64,000 bases of DNA from Emmonsiellopsis sp. PD_33 (taxonomy: Eukaryota; Ascomycota; Eurotiomycetes; Onygenales; Ajellomycetaceae). Of the stretch, positions 9,985-21,968 are shown piece by piece (the first letter of the stretch is position 1; each line of letters starts with the position of its first letter). The stretch spans positions 62,001 to 126,000 of the forward strand of contig JANTQF010000005.1 of assembly GCA_032988165.1 (NCBI GenBank). Direction: 5' to 3'. The position numbers were made by a program, and so were the translations under genes. The notes beneath the pieces are model-generated. The model had not been told where the DNA came from and did no database searches. It was given only the letters and a program-made list of their open reading frames with translations.

Positions 9985-12900
9985 AGCCAGCATTTATTTA
10001 AAAACTGTGCTGACTGCTGCCTCCATAACTATGAATATAATTATAAGGCTAAATGCAGGCATCTAGCAGCTGCTGTGCTAGTTACTCTTAATCTCCCTAA
10101 GTACATTCTGAACCCTGCACCTGTTTCTCAAGCTCTACCACATATGCCTACTCTTAATCCCATCTCTAACCCCTGTCTGACCACCTCCCCCTCATTATAG
10201 TTACCTACTTGTGGCTGCTATCTGCCTCCACAAGCCTTTCATTCCTACCTATATTACCTATAACCTTTAGATTTTGATCACATGGACATTCTCTGCTCTA
10301 CCTGTAGTGCTAAGTATTAAATGGATGAATATGTAAGTAATTTATTAAAGACCTACCCTACATTCTCTACCTACTATGCAGGTGGTAAGGTCAATTTACC
10401 CCCTATCAGAGAACCCCCTCTAGAGTTATATGAGCTATATAATGATAATTCAGCAGATGTGAGACACTTCTGAAATCATATATGTAACTATAATTTAGCT
10501 CTGACATTTATATTTATTAAATGCAAATAGAACCTATATCTAAATGATCTACCTGTAGGTAACTCTATTTCTTTTTAAATATAGAATGAGCTCTGCCACC
10601 TACAGGGGCCATTAGAGCTAGAGGCTGGGAAGAATGCATGTTTTGCACAGAACTAAATCTATAACCTATAATTTAATGTAGGTATTATAAATAGTGTGGA
10701 CTCTACTATACATTCTAAAGTGTTTAATTATATTCATAATGCATTGATTGCAGTTGATTTTTCATCTTTTTAACTATTTATGCTCCTGCTGAGTTGATTA
10801 CTAACAGTTTGTTTTACTCATATATAAGATTAACTCTTTTATTCACCTGTATCAGTCTGCCTGGGAGATCCTGTGGGACAATCCCACTACACATATTAGT
10901 ATAAATTTTATTATGCAGCTGAAGGTGAATAATAATCATCACTGTAAGAACCTTCTAATAGCATCTAAGATTACTATTATCATATAGGATATCTCTACTA
11001 GTACTCATATACATTCTCATGCCATTCATTTGATGTTGTAATAGCTAGAGGTAACTCTGAGACTTACCCAGATTGATGCCTACAGTCTGTTATATCTCTC
11101 TTTACATTATGTTTTACTTTTCTTATGAGGTGAGCCTGGCTGGCATGTTAACATGCTTCAGATAGTTATTAACACTAAGAGGAAAATAGTTGATGAGGAA
11201 CTAGATGATACTGTAGATAATGTAGATAGCTATAATAGTAGTAGTTTGAGTCTATATGATTAATATATCTATAATCTTTTTCAATGGGATAGTATGAACA
11301 ATTTATTATTTCAGTCTGAATGTCTTTTTCAGTAATATTTAATTAACACTTACACTAATATTAATGAGTAATAGCTCAACTGGGTCTGCATTTATTAGGC
11401 TGAGCTCCATGTAGATTAGTATAACAGCCTGTATGATATCATACAGGCAGATGATACTAACTGTAAGTACTTTAACTACTATATCATACTACCTGTAATG
11501 CATACAGGCAGTAAACATTATATGTATAAGCTATTTCAGAACTTCATAGTAATTATTACTAATTATAGTTATTCCAGCCTTTTCATTATATTCACTGCTA
11601 ATCCCAGCTAGGAGGAAATCACCTATAAGTTACTCTCTAATCAGACTACTACAGACTACTCAGATTTGATTGTACATGTTTTTGCAATGAAGATCATTTA
11701 TTTCCTATATACTCTTAGAAAAGGGACACTATTTGATAAGATGCTAGCTAGAGTATAAATAATTAAATATCAGAAATGTGAACTACCTTATATGTACCTA
11801 TTAGTCTGACTTAAGAATAGTGAATAATTCATGTAGCTAGATATGATTAATGAGGTTATATCTACTAAGCTATCAAGCCCTACAGAGAACACAGATGAAC
11901 TAGGCAATTTAGTCTGTAAGTATATAATTTATAAACTATGTGGTTTGAGCAACTCAAGTTCCTACTGATAGAACAGTAAGTGCATCAAATAGTTTCTAAA
12001 GGTTTTCTAGCATGCTACAGTCATTGAGGAGGATGGCTATCCTCTATACAGGTAGTGAGAAGATCTATTAATAGCCTTTAAATGTCAGATTAACAGTCAG
12101 AAGATCATAATTGACAATCAATAAGTAGTTCTCTATAATCTCTATTTCCTCTATATATATAAGGCTCACATTAATGTAGAGGTTTATACAACCATTGAGG
12201 CCATCAAGTATATAAATAAATATATATATAAAGGCCTGAACTGCACTACTCTATGAATTATTAGATGCAATAATAAGGTCAATCTATAGCTGCACAGATA
12301 TTATATTGATCTAACTGAGGCTATCTAGTATATACTAACTCTTTACATGCACTAGAAGTTTCTATCTGTAGAGATATTATCTATATACCTACTGAACTAA
12401 TAAATGATCTACTTTACTAAAGCTCAACAGGATGACTATGATGAGATTGCTTAGTATATAGGTAATAGCCATTTAAAATTCATGATGTTTTTTAAGTACA
12501 ACTATTTAAATATAAGAACTTAATAGTATCTTTATTCAGAGATGCCCCATCATTTCATTTAAGACAGTTATAATAAGAGGTAGAAGGAACAAATCAGAGG
12601 TCAGTTTATAAGCTATTTATCACACTTCAATCTATATAATAGTAAGATCTTCTACTTGTAACTGCTTCTCACTATTATATAGGATCTACATAGCTTTAAG
12701 GCACTTAGAACAGTTTATAATGTATGTCATTCTATATTTCATGTAGCCTGCTTGGCCTTAGATCTTCTGGATGATGATAATGAGTAAAATCTTATGTTTA
12801 AATCTACTGTTACATTCATAACTACTCACTGAATGTAAACATTATTTATTACTACTTTAATCTATAGGGATGTCTCTGACCCCTTTACACTCTAAATATA

Positions 12901-14063
12901 TTTCTAATATACTCTCTATAATGATCTCTCATATCAACTATATTAAATAAATCTAGTCTGTACTAACATCTCTAATGCTGAGCTACTTTATGATTACAGT
13001 CTATATTTCCTCTAGTAGCTACTGAGTAAGTTTAATAAGACTCTTACAGACTTTAATCTATTTATATGTAGTTCTATCTGGAATATTCTCATTAGTAACT
13101 AACTACTATATAAAAAGTAGAACTATAATATTATCAAGAAGATAATCACTATAGATACTCTGTAGGAGTAATTAAACTCTAATCAGCTATATGCATATAA
13201 TATCATTCTGGGTGAAATAACTTAATAGCTCTCTCATTACTTCATATAGAGTTTAGATAGCACTGGCAAAATGTTCCTCTACCAGACCCTCTATAGCTAA
13301 TTGCATGTGAATAATAAGATCATACTCTACATAATATCTTTCAGTATTGCTACTATTTTACTACTATATGATAGAACTACTTACTCATATTTTATCATTT
13401 CAATTAAATTGAATGCTACCTCTATATTCAGAGTGACAGCCTACAGTGAACTGAGTTATTTTTTACAGAATATTAACTTAGTTATTTAGAATAAGACTTT
13501 CATGTAGCATCATTACTGTATAGAGATTATTAATAGACTGCTCAAAAACCTACATTCAGATGACTATCTATTTAAGAGTGTTTCTTTCATCTTCAGTGGT
13601 GACTTTACACAGACATTACTTATTATACTATGAGGTAGCTATTCTCAGGTTGTTACAGCCTGTCTACAGCACTTTCTCCTCTGGCAGCAGCTCAGTGTGC
13701 TATATTTAACCATAAATATGAGACTATAGAATGAGAATAACAACACAATATTTATATAGTGATTAAGATAAATATCATATAACTTAGACTGCATTGATTT
13801 TATAGAGCTTCTACTTTATATCTATTAGGTTGCTGATCTGAGTAGCCTCTGTAAGAGAATATTCCTTACTGCCAAACTCTCTACAATCATATTCCACTTC
13901 AATTATTTTGAGAGCCATGCCATACTAACTGTATATAATAGTGACATACTCAAAATAAATCAAAGGATTATAGATATAATATCAGGAGACATCTAGATAT
14001 TCTATATAATAGACCTTGTATATATAAATGATATTGCTAATAGCAGGAAGAAGTATACTTATA
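9985..14063 (+). mobile_element. Helitron relic, Rep and helicase 5' part (interrupted)
   Basis: In plus-strand frames with many stops the order of a fungal Helitron RepHel protein can be followed. There is an N-terminal Cys pair region near 9990, a CxxC segment near 10294 (MDILCSTC), and a conserved N-terminal block with VNLPPIREPP near 10392. The HUH region lies near 11770-11811, the tyrosine motif KYINKYIYKG at about 12206-12235, and a YLYSEMPHHF block near 12522. The Pif1-type Walker A region STGKMFLYQTLYS is near 13258 and the SGDFTQ Walker B-like motif near 13595. The HUH histidines now read as tyrosines (PYMYLL), a C-to-T effect, and the Walker A glycine is Ser. The frame stops being Helitron exactly at 14063, where the chromovirus begins, and resumes after 21475. 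The element is non-functional; its 5' terminus is not securely placed. Confidence 0.88.
14059..14063. repeat. Target-site duplication, left copy (TTATA)
   Basis: These five bases before the left LTR match 21476-21480 exactly. Removing one copy together with the element rejoins the Helitron helicase codons in frame, which independently supports the boundary. Confidence 0.8.
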
Positions 14064-14360
14064 TGAGGGTGTAGGCCAAATAGACAATGTGAGGAGCTCA
14101 ATAGGAGGAATAGATTAGATATAGATATAGCTAAGATTGAAGGTAGAGTACCTGAAGGAAAGTAGTTAATCACTGAGGTTTCTATATGTAGGAACCTCAG
14201 TGAAGGTATATATACAATTATGTGATAACATAAGAAATGACTAAACAAGGAGTGAGTATGGGGTATTAACATAAGAGATGGATATGCTCTGGGCACATAG
14301 TGTAGTTGATATGTGCTAGATGCAGTGATAATAAGAAAGTACATACTTGTATATAATAAT
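14064..14360 (-). repeat. LTR, element 3' copy
   Basis: This 297-bp repeat begins TGAGGGTGTAGG and aligns without gaps with 21179-21475. All differences I could see by eye, roughly forty, are transitions, which fits RIP-type mutation rather than random decay. Confidence 0.9.
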
Positions 14361-14362
14361 TA

Positions 14363-14376
14363 CCCCCCCTTTTCTT
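14363..14376 (-). other. Polypurine tract
   Basis: The minus strand reads AAGAAAAGGGGGGG immediately inside the 3' LTR, the expected place for the plus-strand primer of reverse transcription. It is also one of the few G-runs left intact in the block. Confidence 0.75.
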
Positions 14377-14841
14377 ATATTACTGTCCTCAGTGATTTGG
14401 TGTTGTTATGCTTATAGGTAGTAGCCTCTTTTAGAGGTAGCATGGAGTGATGTAGGTTAGTTTCATAGTGTTATCTAGATGTATAAGCCCTGAGATGTCT
14501 TATTTATGTTAGCTGAGCTTGGGGCATCTTGTGTATATACTATGAAGCAGTTGCAAGTTGTGCATGTCTGCATAAGCTACAGGCAGGTTGTGCAAGTACA
14601 TTGTTGCTAGGAGCACATTGTGCAAATACTTTATTATCTGGGGCTCCAGAGGAATCCTGATTTAAATGTTATGTCAATTTGTTACTATGAAGGAGTGCAA
14701 GGAGTGCACTTCTTCAAGTCAGAGTTTCTCCCACTTTTTCTTCTTCTATAACCCTTGAAATGCTTCTTATGTTCAGAAGTCTGCTGTTACTCATGTCATT
14801 TCATTACTTTTTTTAATCATTTCTTTATTAATATCAACCTC

Positions 14842-15686
14842 TGTATTATATCATCTGTGCCTACACCTTCTTCTCATGCTATTAAGCATGCTGTGTTCCA
14901 TGCTGCTGCAACCTAATATTAAGTTCACCACTGACCCAATTTTATGTAAGTCTTTCAAGCTGACAGTGCACATAACTGGGGAAATGCACTGATAGCTTAC
15001 ATAGCTGGATTCCCTGTGCTTACTGTCTTGAGCAGCAGAAATGGGTGTCCATGGACCCTGTCAAGTGATATTATCTGGCCCCAGGTGCCTGTGTCCATTG
15101 TGCACCTTGTGTGTGCATGCACAAGTCTTGTATGCCAGTAAGTTCAAGTACAGAGCAGTTTTTTCCATGTTGTATGTCCTCTGAGTTTAAATTAAAAGAC
15201 TAACTGTGTGATTAGCTCCCCATCTCCTCTGAACTTAACCATCTGATGGCACTTCAAGCACATATATATCTATCTTGGAAGCTGGGCCTTTCTCAGGAGG
15301 AAGAGAAGGAGGAACTCTAGCAGCTAATAAAACAGCTGTTAACTCCCTGTGAGGAGGCATATTACAAGCAAGCTTGTGATATTACTCTTGTGGGAGGGGA
15401 GTTGTGCTACTACTGCAAGGTGATATCTCTTGCCTTCAAGGCCCTGAAGGATGAGGAAGAGGAGGAGGAGGAGTAGAGAGAGGATAAGGAAGAGGAGGAG
15501 GAGGATTTAAGCAATGAGTGGAGTAATGAGCATATGACATACAACTTTATAAGTTTAGAGCTTGGGGAGGTTGGAACCCTGCAGCCCCTTGTGGGGATTA
15601 TTATTCCTGTGGGGGGTGGGAATGATGAGGAGGTTTGAGGGGGAATTGAGAAGGAGAAGGAGGAGTTTAAAGGGTTTTCAGACTGA
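14842..15686 (+). pseudogene. Antisense gene relic in the chromovirus 3' region (Cys-rich, then acidic)
   Basis: On the strand opposite to gag-pol, one plus frame (codons starting at multiples of 3) stays protein-like from about 15000 to the TGA at 15684-15686. It begins with a Cys/His-rich segment (WIPCAYCLEQQKW, then CVHCAPCVCMHKSC), continues with LMALQAHIYLSWKLGLS and YYKQACDITLVGGELCYYC, and ends in a very acidic tail. The handful of internal stops (near 15066, 15200, 15320, 15475 and 15635) can each come from a CAA, CAG or CGA codon by C-to-T change. Upstream, GTAAGT at 14946 and an AG near 15004 could form an intron joining an earlier frame (about 14842-14945). The function is unknown; the Cys pattern looks zinc-binding. 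Similar 3' antisense frames are known in some plant gypsy elements such as Ogre and Grande. Confidence 0.5.
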
Positions 15687-16199
15687 GTTCTTATTCATGG
15701 TGTGCTATTAGGGTGTTTTCTTTGTCATTTTGAGCATCTGAAGCAGTGGAGTTGGGTCTGCTGTTTCATGAGACAGAAGGTGGGCTTGCCTTAATCACAG
15801 AATGAGCCTCCTATTATAGGCAAGTTGCTGAGTGTGCAAGAGGTATAGAGATATGCATGTAAAGCACCTAGTTAGCATTTCCTTTTCTTTTTGAATCCAA
15901 GAAGGCCTATGGGTGGATTTCATGATTTTAAAACTTTGCTGTTCATTTCCCTTGGTGCTTTCTGATAGTATGGTGAGTTCCAAGCTCATTATATGCTAAA
16001 ATTTGTGCATGGGTCTTCTTGAATGCAGAAAATGAGCCTAGATCTTATCAGATGCTTCTATCCCCACTGTGGGCACTTTCTGGTGATTTAATTTTCTTGC
16101 CACTGAGCTTCTTATTCTTGAAATATCTTAAATGCTTCTATGATGTTGATATTTTCCTCTGATTCTCAAGTGTCACCTGCAGGACCCCATTCAAGCCAG

Positions 16200-19100
16200 T
16201 AAACAAGATATTTATTCTCTTTTCACTTTGTCTTTCTAGTTTTTAATATTGCCTCAATCTTGTATTCCTCTTCTCTATCAATAAGATCTGGGCCTGGTTC
16301 TGGTAAGGCTCCATCCTGGTGAATATACTTCTCAAGCAGGAAGATGTGAAAAACAGGGTGTATACTACAAAAAAATGGGGATATTTCAAGGCAGTAGGCT
16401 TGAGAGCTAATTCTCTGGAGAATTTTGAATAGTTCAACATACTTGTGATCAAGTTTTCATACAGGTCAAATTATTTGAAGGTTCTTTGCATTGAGGGTGA
16501 CATACTCTCCCACATCAAAGGACTTAGGAAGGTGTTTTAAATCATAGTAGGCTTTTTGTGCATCTCACACTTTTTGTAGGTTGACTTTGAGCTTGGAGTG
16601 CACCTCAGCCATTCATTTTAGCTAATTCATGGCATGAGTGGCCACAGGTTGAGGTGCATGGTTGACATTAATCTGGAGCTCCAGGCAGTATCCTATGAGC
16701 ACCTCTGTAGGTACTTGACCAGTAAAACTGTGTTGAGAGGAGTTATAAACAAATTGTACTAATAGAAGCCACCTTGTCCAGTCATCTTGATGAAAATTAA
16801 TAAAATAGTGAAGATAATACTCTAGAGTTTGGTTCTGATGTTCTGTCTGACCATCTATTTAGGGGTAAAAGGCTGTGGAAAGTTTGCATTGAGCACTAAT
16901 AATATAGCAGAAGGTTGACTAATATTAGCTTGTAAAAAGTGATCCCTAATTGAAGATGTGATGTTTTGATACACTGTAAGTATAATAGAACTAAGTATAT
17001 ATGACTTCAGCTAGTTCTTCAGCAGTAATATCCTTCATGCATGGGATATAGAGTGTGAATTTCATATAGATGTCACAAAGAATGAGTATGACATTGTGTG
17101 TCTGTTCAAGAAAGCTTGAAGCTGAAAGGCTGATAATGAAGTCCATTGTAATAGATTTAAATGATTGAGAGAATATAGGTATAGTTCTCATTTCTCTAAA
17201 AGGTCTATAGTGCTTAGATTTGACATGCTAACAAATATCACAGGTTTGAATATAGTTTAAAACATCCTTGGAAAGTCCATATTAGAAGTATTTATCTTGG
17301 ATGCTTTCTATGAACTGTTTGATACTAAAATGTCCCCCTTAAGGATCATCATGATTAGTACAGAGGATTTCATTAATGAGCACTTAATCTTTAGATATAT
17401 ACATCCTATTATTAGCTTGGAGGATGTCATCTGTCTCCAGAATTCATAGTATGCTTTCTTCTGTGAATGCCCCTTTTTCCTGCATCTATATCTTAATCTT
17501 TTGTGCCACAATGTCAAGGTTCTGCATGCACTGGAGTAGAGAGATGAGAGACTCAAGAAGTTCAGAGTAGATAGAGTCTATAGCTATTACCTTGTTGATA
17601 ACAATACAGAGCATGTAGGGACAGCAGGCTGAGTATAGGGCACTATCAATATTGCTGAATGAGCATAGAGCATCATCAGTGCTGTCAGATGAGTGTGCAG
17701 TGCACAGGTGAAGAGAAGGTGCAGATAACAGCTTGATTGTTGAATGAGCATCTTACTCATTTGATGATGATAATTGAGCCTCTTACTCATTATCATAAGT
17801 CCAAACACAGTTTATAATAGGTAAAAGTTCTTTATGGGAGTCAAAGTCCCAGCCTAGTGCAACACCATGTTATAGCTTTTGTTGCAGGGTTGATAAGAGG
17901 ATCTTCCCATGGAATGCATCATTATAATCTGTGTAGCAACTCAGATCATCTGCAGGGTTATTTTTCCCTAGGTAGTATAGTAAGACAAAATTATAAGTAC
18001 TGAGTGCCTCTGCCCATCTGGTCTGATATCTATTAAGCACTTTAGTCATTATAAAGTACTGTAGATTTACATGATCAGACCAGACTTGCACTGGATATTA
18101 GCTTCCCTCCAGATAGTGTCTCTAATGCTTAAAAGCTACAATAATAGCTAAGAGCTCCTTATTATGAGTATCATATCATGTTTCAGCATCAATGAGCTTG
18201 CAAGACCAGTAAGCCACTGGGTGCCATAGGCCATCATCTTGGAGCTGAGATATGATCACAGCTACTGCATATATTGAAGCATCAGGCTCAATCTGGGTGT
18301 GCCATGCAGGATTGAAATGCACTAGAAGTAGTGCTGAAGTGAAATACTTCTTAAGCTTGTAGAATGCACTTTTAGCATCCTTCATCTAGAGAAAAGTGGG
18401 TTTCTTCTCACCTTTTTTTGTTCCTTTTGTTAGGTTGAATAAGGCACTGGCAATGTAGAAATAGACTTTGATGAAGCACCTATAGAAGTTAGTAAATCCC
18501 AGAAAAGACTATACTTCTTTAATAGATGTTAGTATAGATTATTCTGCTATAGTGATAATCTATTCTGATTCCATTTCAACACCATCCAGCCCTACAACAA
18601 AATCAAGAAAAGAGACCTTTTGGGTAGCAAACTCACACTTACTGTGCTTCATATATAGGTGGGTACACTTCAAGCACTTTAAGACCTATTGAACATGTTC
18701 TCAGTGCTCCTCCATGTTGTTGGAATATATGAGAATATCATCAAGATAGACTACACAACATATGTTAAGAAGGTCAGAAAGAGCACTGTTGATGTATGCC
18801 TGAAAGATAGCAGGAGCATTTAAGAGGCCTATGAGCATAACCACAAATTTGAAATGGCTATACTAAGTGTGAAATGTAGTTTTCCAATGATCTCAGGGCA
18901 TAATTAGTATGTAATAGTATGCATCCTGCAGATTCATCTTGATGAAAACCTTTGTACTGGATAGGCAGTTCAACATCTCACTAATAAGTGGTAGGGGGTA
19001 CCAGTTCTTAATTGTAATACAGTTAAGGTCATAGTAGTTGACACATAGTTGTAATCTATCATCTTTCTTTAGTATAAAGAGGATTGGTGCTCCTACTGGG

Positions 19101-19900
19101 CTCTTGGAAGGTTGAATTCATCCTTTAGCTAATAATGTATTTATGAATTCCCAAAGTGCTCCAAGCTTGACTTCAGAGAGGAAATAAATGGGCATAAAGG
19201 AAGGATTGGTGCCAGGTTGAAGGTTAATATGGTGTTCAGTCCCTATTAGTACAAGTGTGCTGGAAGTGGCTTGTTCTGAGAAAAAATGCACAAAAAGCTC
19301 AACATAATCTAGTAAATCAGATGGAAGATTCATATATATACCTGTAGTTGCAGCTGACACTTTAATTTTAGATGCATCACTTTACACTGATATGATAGTC
19401 ACTAAATTAGCTTTAGCCCTAGTAAGTATCTCACCCATGGCTTCCTCAGCTGAGATTTTCTCAAACTTTGACTTAGGTGTGTCATTCTGTAGGATAAACT
19501 CACCATTCTACCAATTAATAAGTAGATTAACTTCAACTAGCCAGGGAAAACCAAGGATCATATCATAGGTGGCAAGCTTGATTGCATGGAAGGGTTGCTG
19601 GATGCTGACATCATGACCTAGTTGATTAATTACACTAACAGTTAGATTGTGCTCTCTAAATGATCTAACCATGCAACTATCAACTGCCTTCACTGTGTGC
19701 AGGTTACACATAGTGGGCTCTAAACCATTTATCTTTACCTAGAATTTGTTGATGAAGTTTGCTTCTGCTCTGGAGTCTACTAAGGCAAGGATTTACTTCA
19801 GGCCTAAAGGAGTGTTAATCTTTACTGAAATGATGAATGATAGGTAACTCTTATGTTAGCTTTAAGAGAGAGTTTAGATGGCCATTATGAGCTTAATGAC
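16200..19900 (-). pseudogene. pol relic: protease, RT, RNase H, integrase, chromodomain
   Basis: Read on the minus strand, the protease shows VDSRAEANF (about 19756-19782), in which the Asp-Ser-Gly triad has become Asp-Ser-Arg, and DMILGFPWL near 19550. Reverse transcriptase enters with the PIYFLSEVKLGAL block near 19180 and carries an intact YLDD at 18737-18748. RNase H is seen at 18385-17870, including QVWSDHVNLQYF and KNNPADDL. Integrase has the zinc-finger remnant TCDIC...HVKSKH near 17225 and the core MDFI and DITAEELAEV segments (17191-16991). The C-terminus has EPGPDLIDREEEYKIEAIL near 16300-16250, the chromodomain entry. Frame breaks and stops occur throughout. Confidence 0.9.
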
Positions 19901-19929
19901 ACACCTTAATCATTTTTTAATGTAGAGTC

Positions 19930-21120
19930 TGTGTCCTGGGCATGAGCTTTATACTCCTCAGTGGTGTGGCCTAGGTGGGCTTTATGGAAGTCATATCACT
20001 TCTTGTTGGAGGAGTCTTGCTTGGTCTTATCCTGATTATCCCACTTGTGTTTTCTTGTATGGGATGGTGCACTGTCAGCTCCTGAATTAGTGGAAGAGAG
20101 ACTATTCTTAGATTTAGACTTCTCTTTAATGTATTTAATGTGTTCTGAGAGGTTCTGTTCTGTAATTACCAGTCTATTTATAACTACATCATAGTCCATA
20201 TCTTTTATCTTATCTGTGTATTTGTTGAATTTGTGCCAGACTTCAGAGAGAACCTTCATATAGAGATGGCTCTTCCTATAGTAGTCATCATAGGAGTGTC
20301 ATAGACATTCTTCCACTGCCTGTAGCACCACTGCAAACTCATACACACTTTGCACTTCTTGCTGTTCCATCTTAAAATATTATACTTCTAAGTCATGAAA
20401 GGATTTATCTGGGTCAGCAACTTATTTCTGCATTCAGTCCAGCAAGTAGGTCCAAGAAGGAAGTGTTTCCATGCTCCTTATATACTAATATTAATGCTTT
20501 TGGATGTCACCATCAAAATGAGTAACTACTTCAATGATTTTTCAATAGTCTACTGTGTTGAAATAGGCTAGGTCACTAGCATGATAGGCAATGATAGCTG
20601 TTGTAAAGATCTCTAACTCCTTCATGCTATGAGCCTAAAACTTTTTAATTCCTTTATGTGGATTGCATGAAGTTATACCCAGATCATTCAGTTTTTCTTG
20701 CCAGAGTGGAACTTGGCCCAGGAGGGGCTGTACATTTCCAGTGGACATCTGAGTTTATCCTGTGTTTGCTGTGTTCAGTCAGAGGGGAAGAGGCTCTCCC
20801 AATGCAGAATGAGGAGGTATTTGAGCTCAGAGCTCATCAAGGGTAGGGATTTGAGTCTGGGGCTTATTCACAGCCACTTGGAGTGCTGCATGCTCATCCT
20901 GGAGGCATTAAAGTTCCTATTTCACCTTAAGGATAGTGATCTCAGTAATGAGGCATTCAGACTCAGCCTGGATCTCTGTAGCCAATTAGGGCAAGGGAGG
21001 CTTTGAAGAAGGGGTGCCCTCACAGCTGGAAGGCAGGCTTTGAGCTGAAGGCATTTTTTATCCTTCTGCCTGAGTAGTAGGCATAGTGGAAGCACCTCAA
21101 TTTTTCTTAGAAGAGGTCAT
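19930..21120 (-). pseudogene. gag relic
   Basis: Gag starts at ATG 21120, 58 bp inside the 5' LTR, with MTSSKKN. A coiled-coil-like segment (LATEIQAESECLI...) follows at about 21010-20900, and the basic C-terminal part is at 20259-19996 (KVLSEVWHKFNKYTDKI). A degenerate zinc knuckle with DFHKAHLGHTTEEYKA lies at about 19990-19945, in which expected cysteines appear as tyrosines. Stops at former CAG, CAA and TGG positions break the frame many times. Confidence 0.8.
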
Positions 21121-21178
21121 AGTAAAATGCAAAATTAGCTTAACAGACTGTCTCTCAAAGTAGAGCAATTAGAAACTG

Positions 21179-21475
21179 TGAGGGTATAGACTGAATAGAC
21201 AATGTGAGGAGCTCAATAGGAGAAATAGATTGGATATAGATATAGTTAAGGTTGAAGGTAGAATATCTAAAGGAAAGTAGCTAATCATTGAGGTTTCTAT
21301 ATGTAGGAACCTTAGTAAAGGTATATATACAATTATGTAATAACATAAGAAATGACTAAGCAAGGAGTGAGCATGAGGTGTTGACATAAGAGATGAATAC
21401 ACTCTGGGTGCATAGCATAGTTAATATGTGCTAGGCACAGTAATGATAAGAAGGCACACACTTGTGCATGACAAT
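21179..21475 (-). repeat. LTR, element 5' copy
   Basis: Direct repeat of 14064-14360, beginning TGAGGGTATAGA and ending GCATGACAAT. Because the element is on the minus strand, this is the promoter-bearing 5' LTR, and the gag ATG lies 58 bp inside it at 21120. Confidence 0.9.
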
Positions 21476-21480
21476 TTATA
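21476..21480. repeat. Target-site duplication, right copy (TTATA)
   Basis: Exact partner of 14059-14063. An LTR two bases shorter (ending ACA rather than ACAAT) would give canonical TG...CA ends but no matching duplication, so the 297-bp LTR is preferred. Confidence 0.75.
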
Positions 21481-21968
21481 AGTATCTAGCTGCAATTTAC
21501 TGCTCAGCCCTGCCACTATTTATATTATAGCTGAAGATTGATATACCTGTCATGCTACTATATAATCTCCAGCCATCTGAGGACCTCTATAATGATACAT
21601 ATATGATCATTAAATAGATAATATCCTGCCTGCTGAAGGTTAGAGTCATAGCTGATATATATAAGAGTTCTATTCATATTCTACTATAGATAGATCTATA
21701 TACTAACCTCTTTAAGTACTCACTTAGTATGATCTATCATTAGTTTCCAGTTTATTTATATTTTATTATGACAGTCAATAAGTCCCAGAAGCAGTCTCTT
21801 TCAACTATTAGTATAGATCTTATAAACCCTATTTTCTCATATAACTAGTTATATATTATACTCTCTCAGACTATAGATGTCAGTAGGCTCACTATTCTAC
21901 TTAATGAGGATAGAGATAGTAAGATAATGAATGAGATATATTCAGAGGTCTTACATTTTCTTAACTGA
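21476..21968 (+). mobile_element. Helitron relic, helicase C-terminal part
   Basis: Directly after the right LTR the plus strand again encodes Helitron helicase. The stretch contains IDIPVMLLYNL, DLYTNLFKY, a motif VI region beginning MTVNKSQKQSLST, and VSRLTILLNEDRDSK, ending in TGA at 21966-21968. It continues the frame broken at 14063: dropping the insertion and one copy of TTATA restores codon phase across the junction. In-frame stops again fit C-to-T or G-to-A change. Confidence 0.88.

Larger units (their letters stand above)
14064..21475 (-). mobile_element. Ty3/gypsy chromovirus LTR retrotransposon, RIP-mutated
   Basis: The element is 7.4 kb in minus orientation with two 297-bp direct LTRs. 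Its internal order, read on the minus strand, is gag, zinc knuckle, protease, reverse transcriptase, RNase H, integrase, chromodomain. The gag-protease-RT-RH-IN order with a C-terminal chromodomain defines a Metaviridae chromovirus. A polypurine tract abuts the 3' LTR, and TTATA flanks both ends (14059-14063 and 21476-21480). It sits inside Helitron helicase, so it arrived later. Every domain has stops or active-site changes, so it is dead. A 1.8-kb region between chromodomain and 3' LTR is unusually long and holds an antisense gene relic. Confidence 0.93.

Noticed and set aside
13301..13489. Separate 62-residue protein in the AT block
   Set aside because: It is a stop-free stretch of the decayed Helitron helicase, directly after its Walker A motif.
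13982..14344. Minus-strand 120-codon frame across the left LTR
   Set aside because: It spans LTR and Helitron DNA; a partial copy at the right LTR shows that it is just repeat sequence.
20698..21006. Plus-strand 102-codon frame in the AT block
   Set aside because: It lies antisense to the gag relic, whose minus-strand frame gives the coherent coiled-coil segment.
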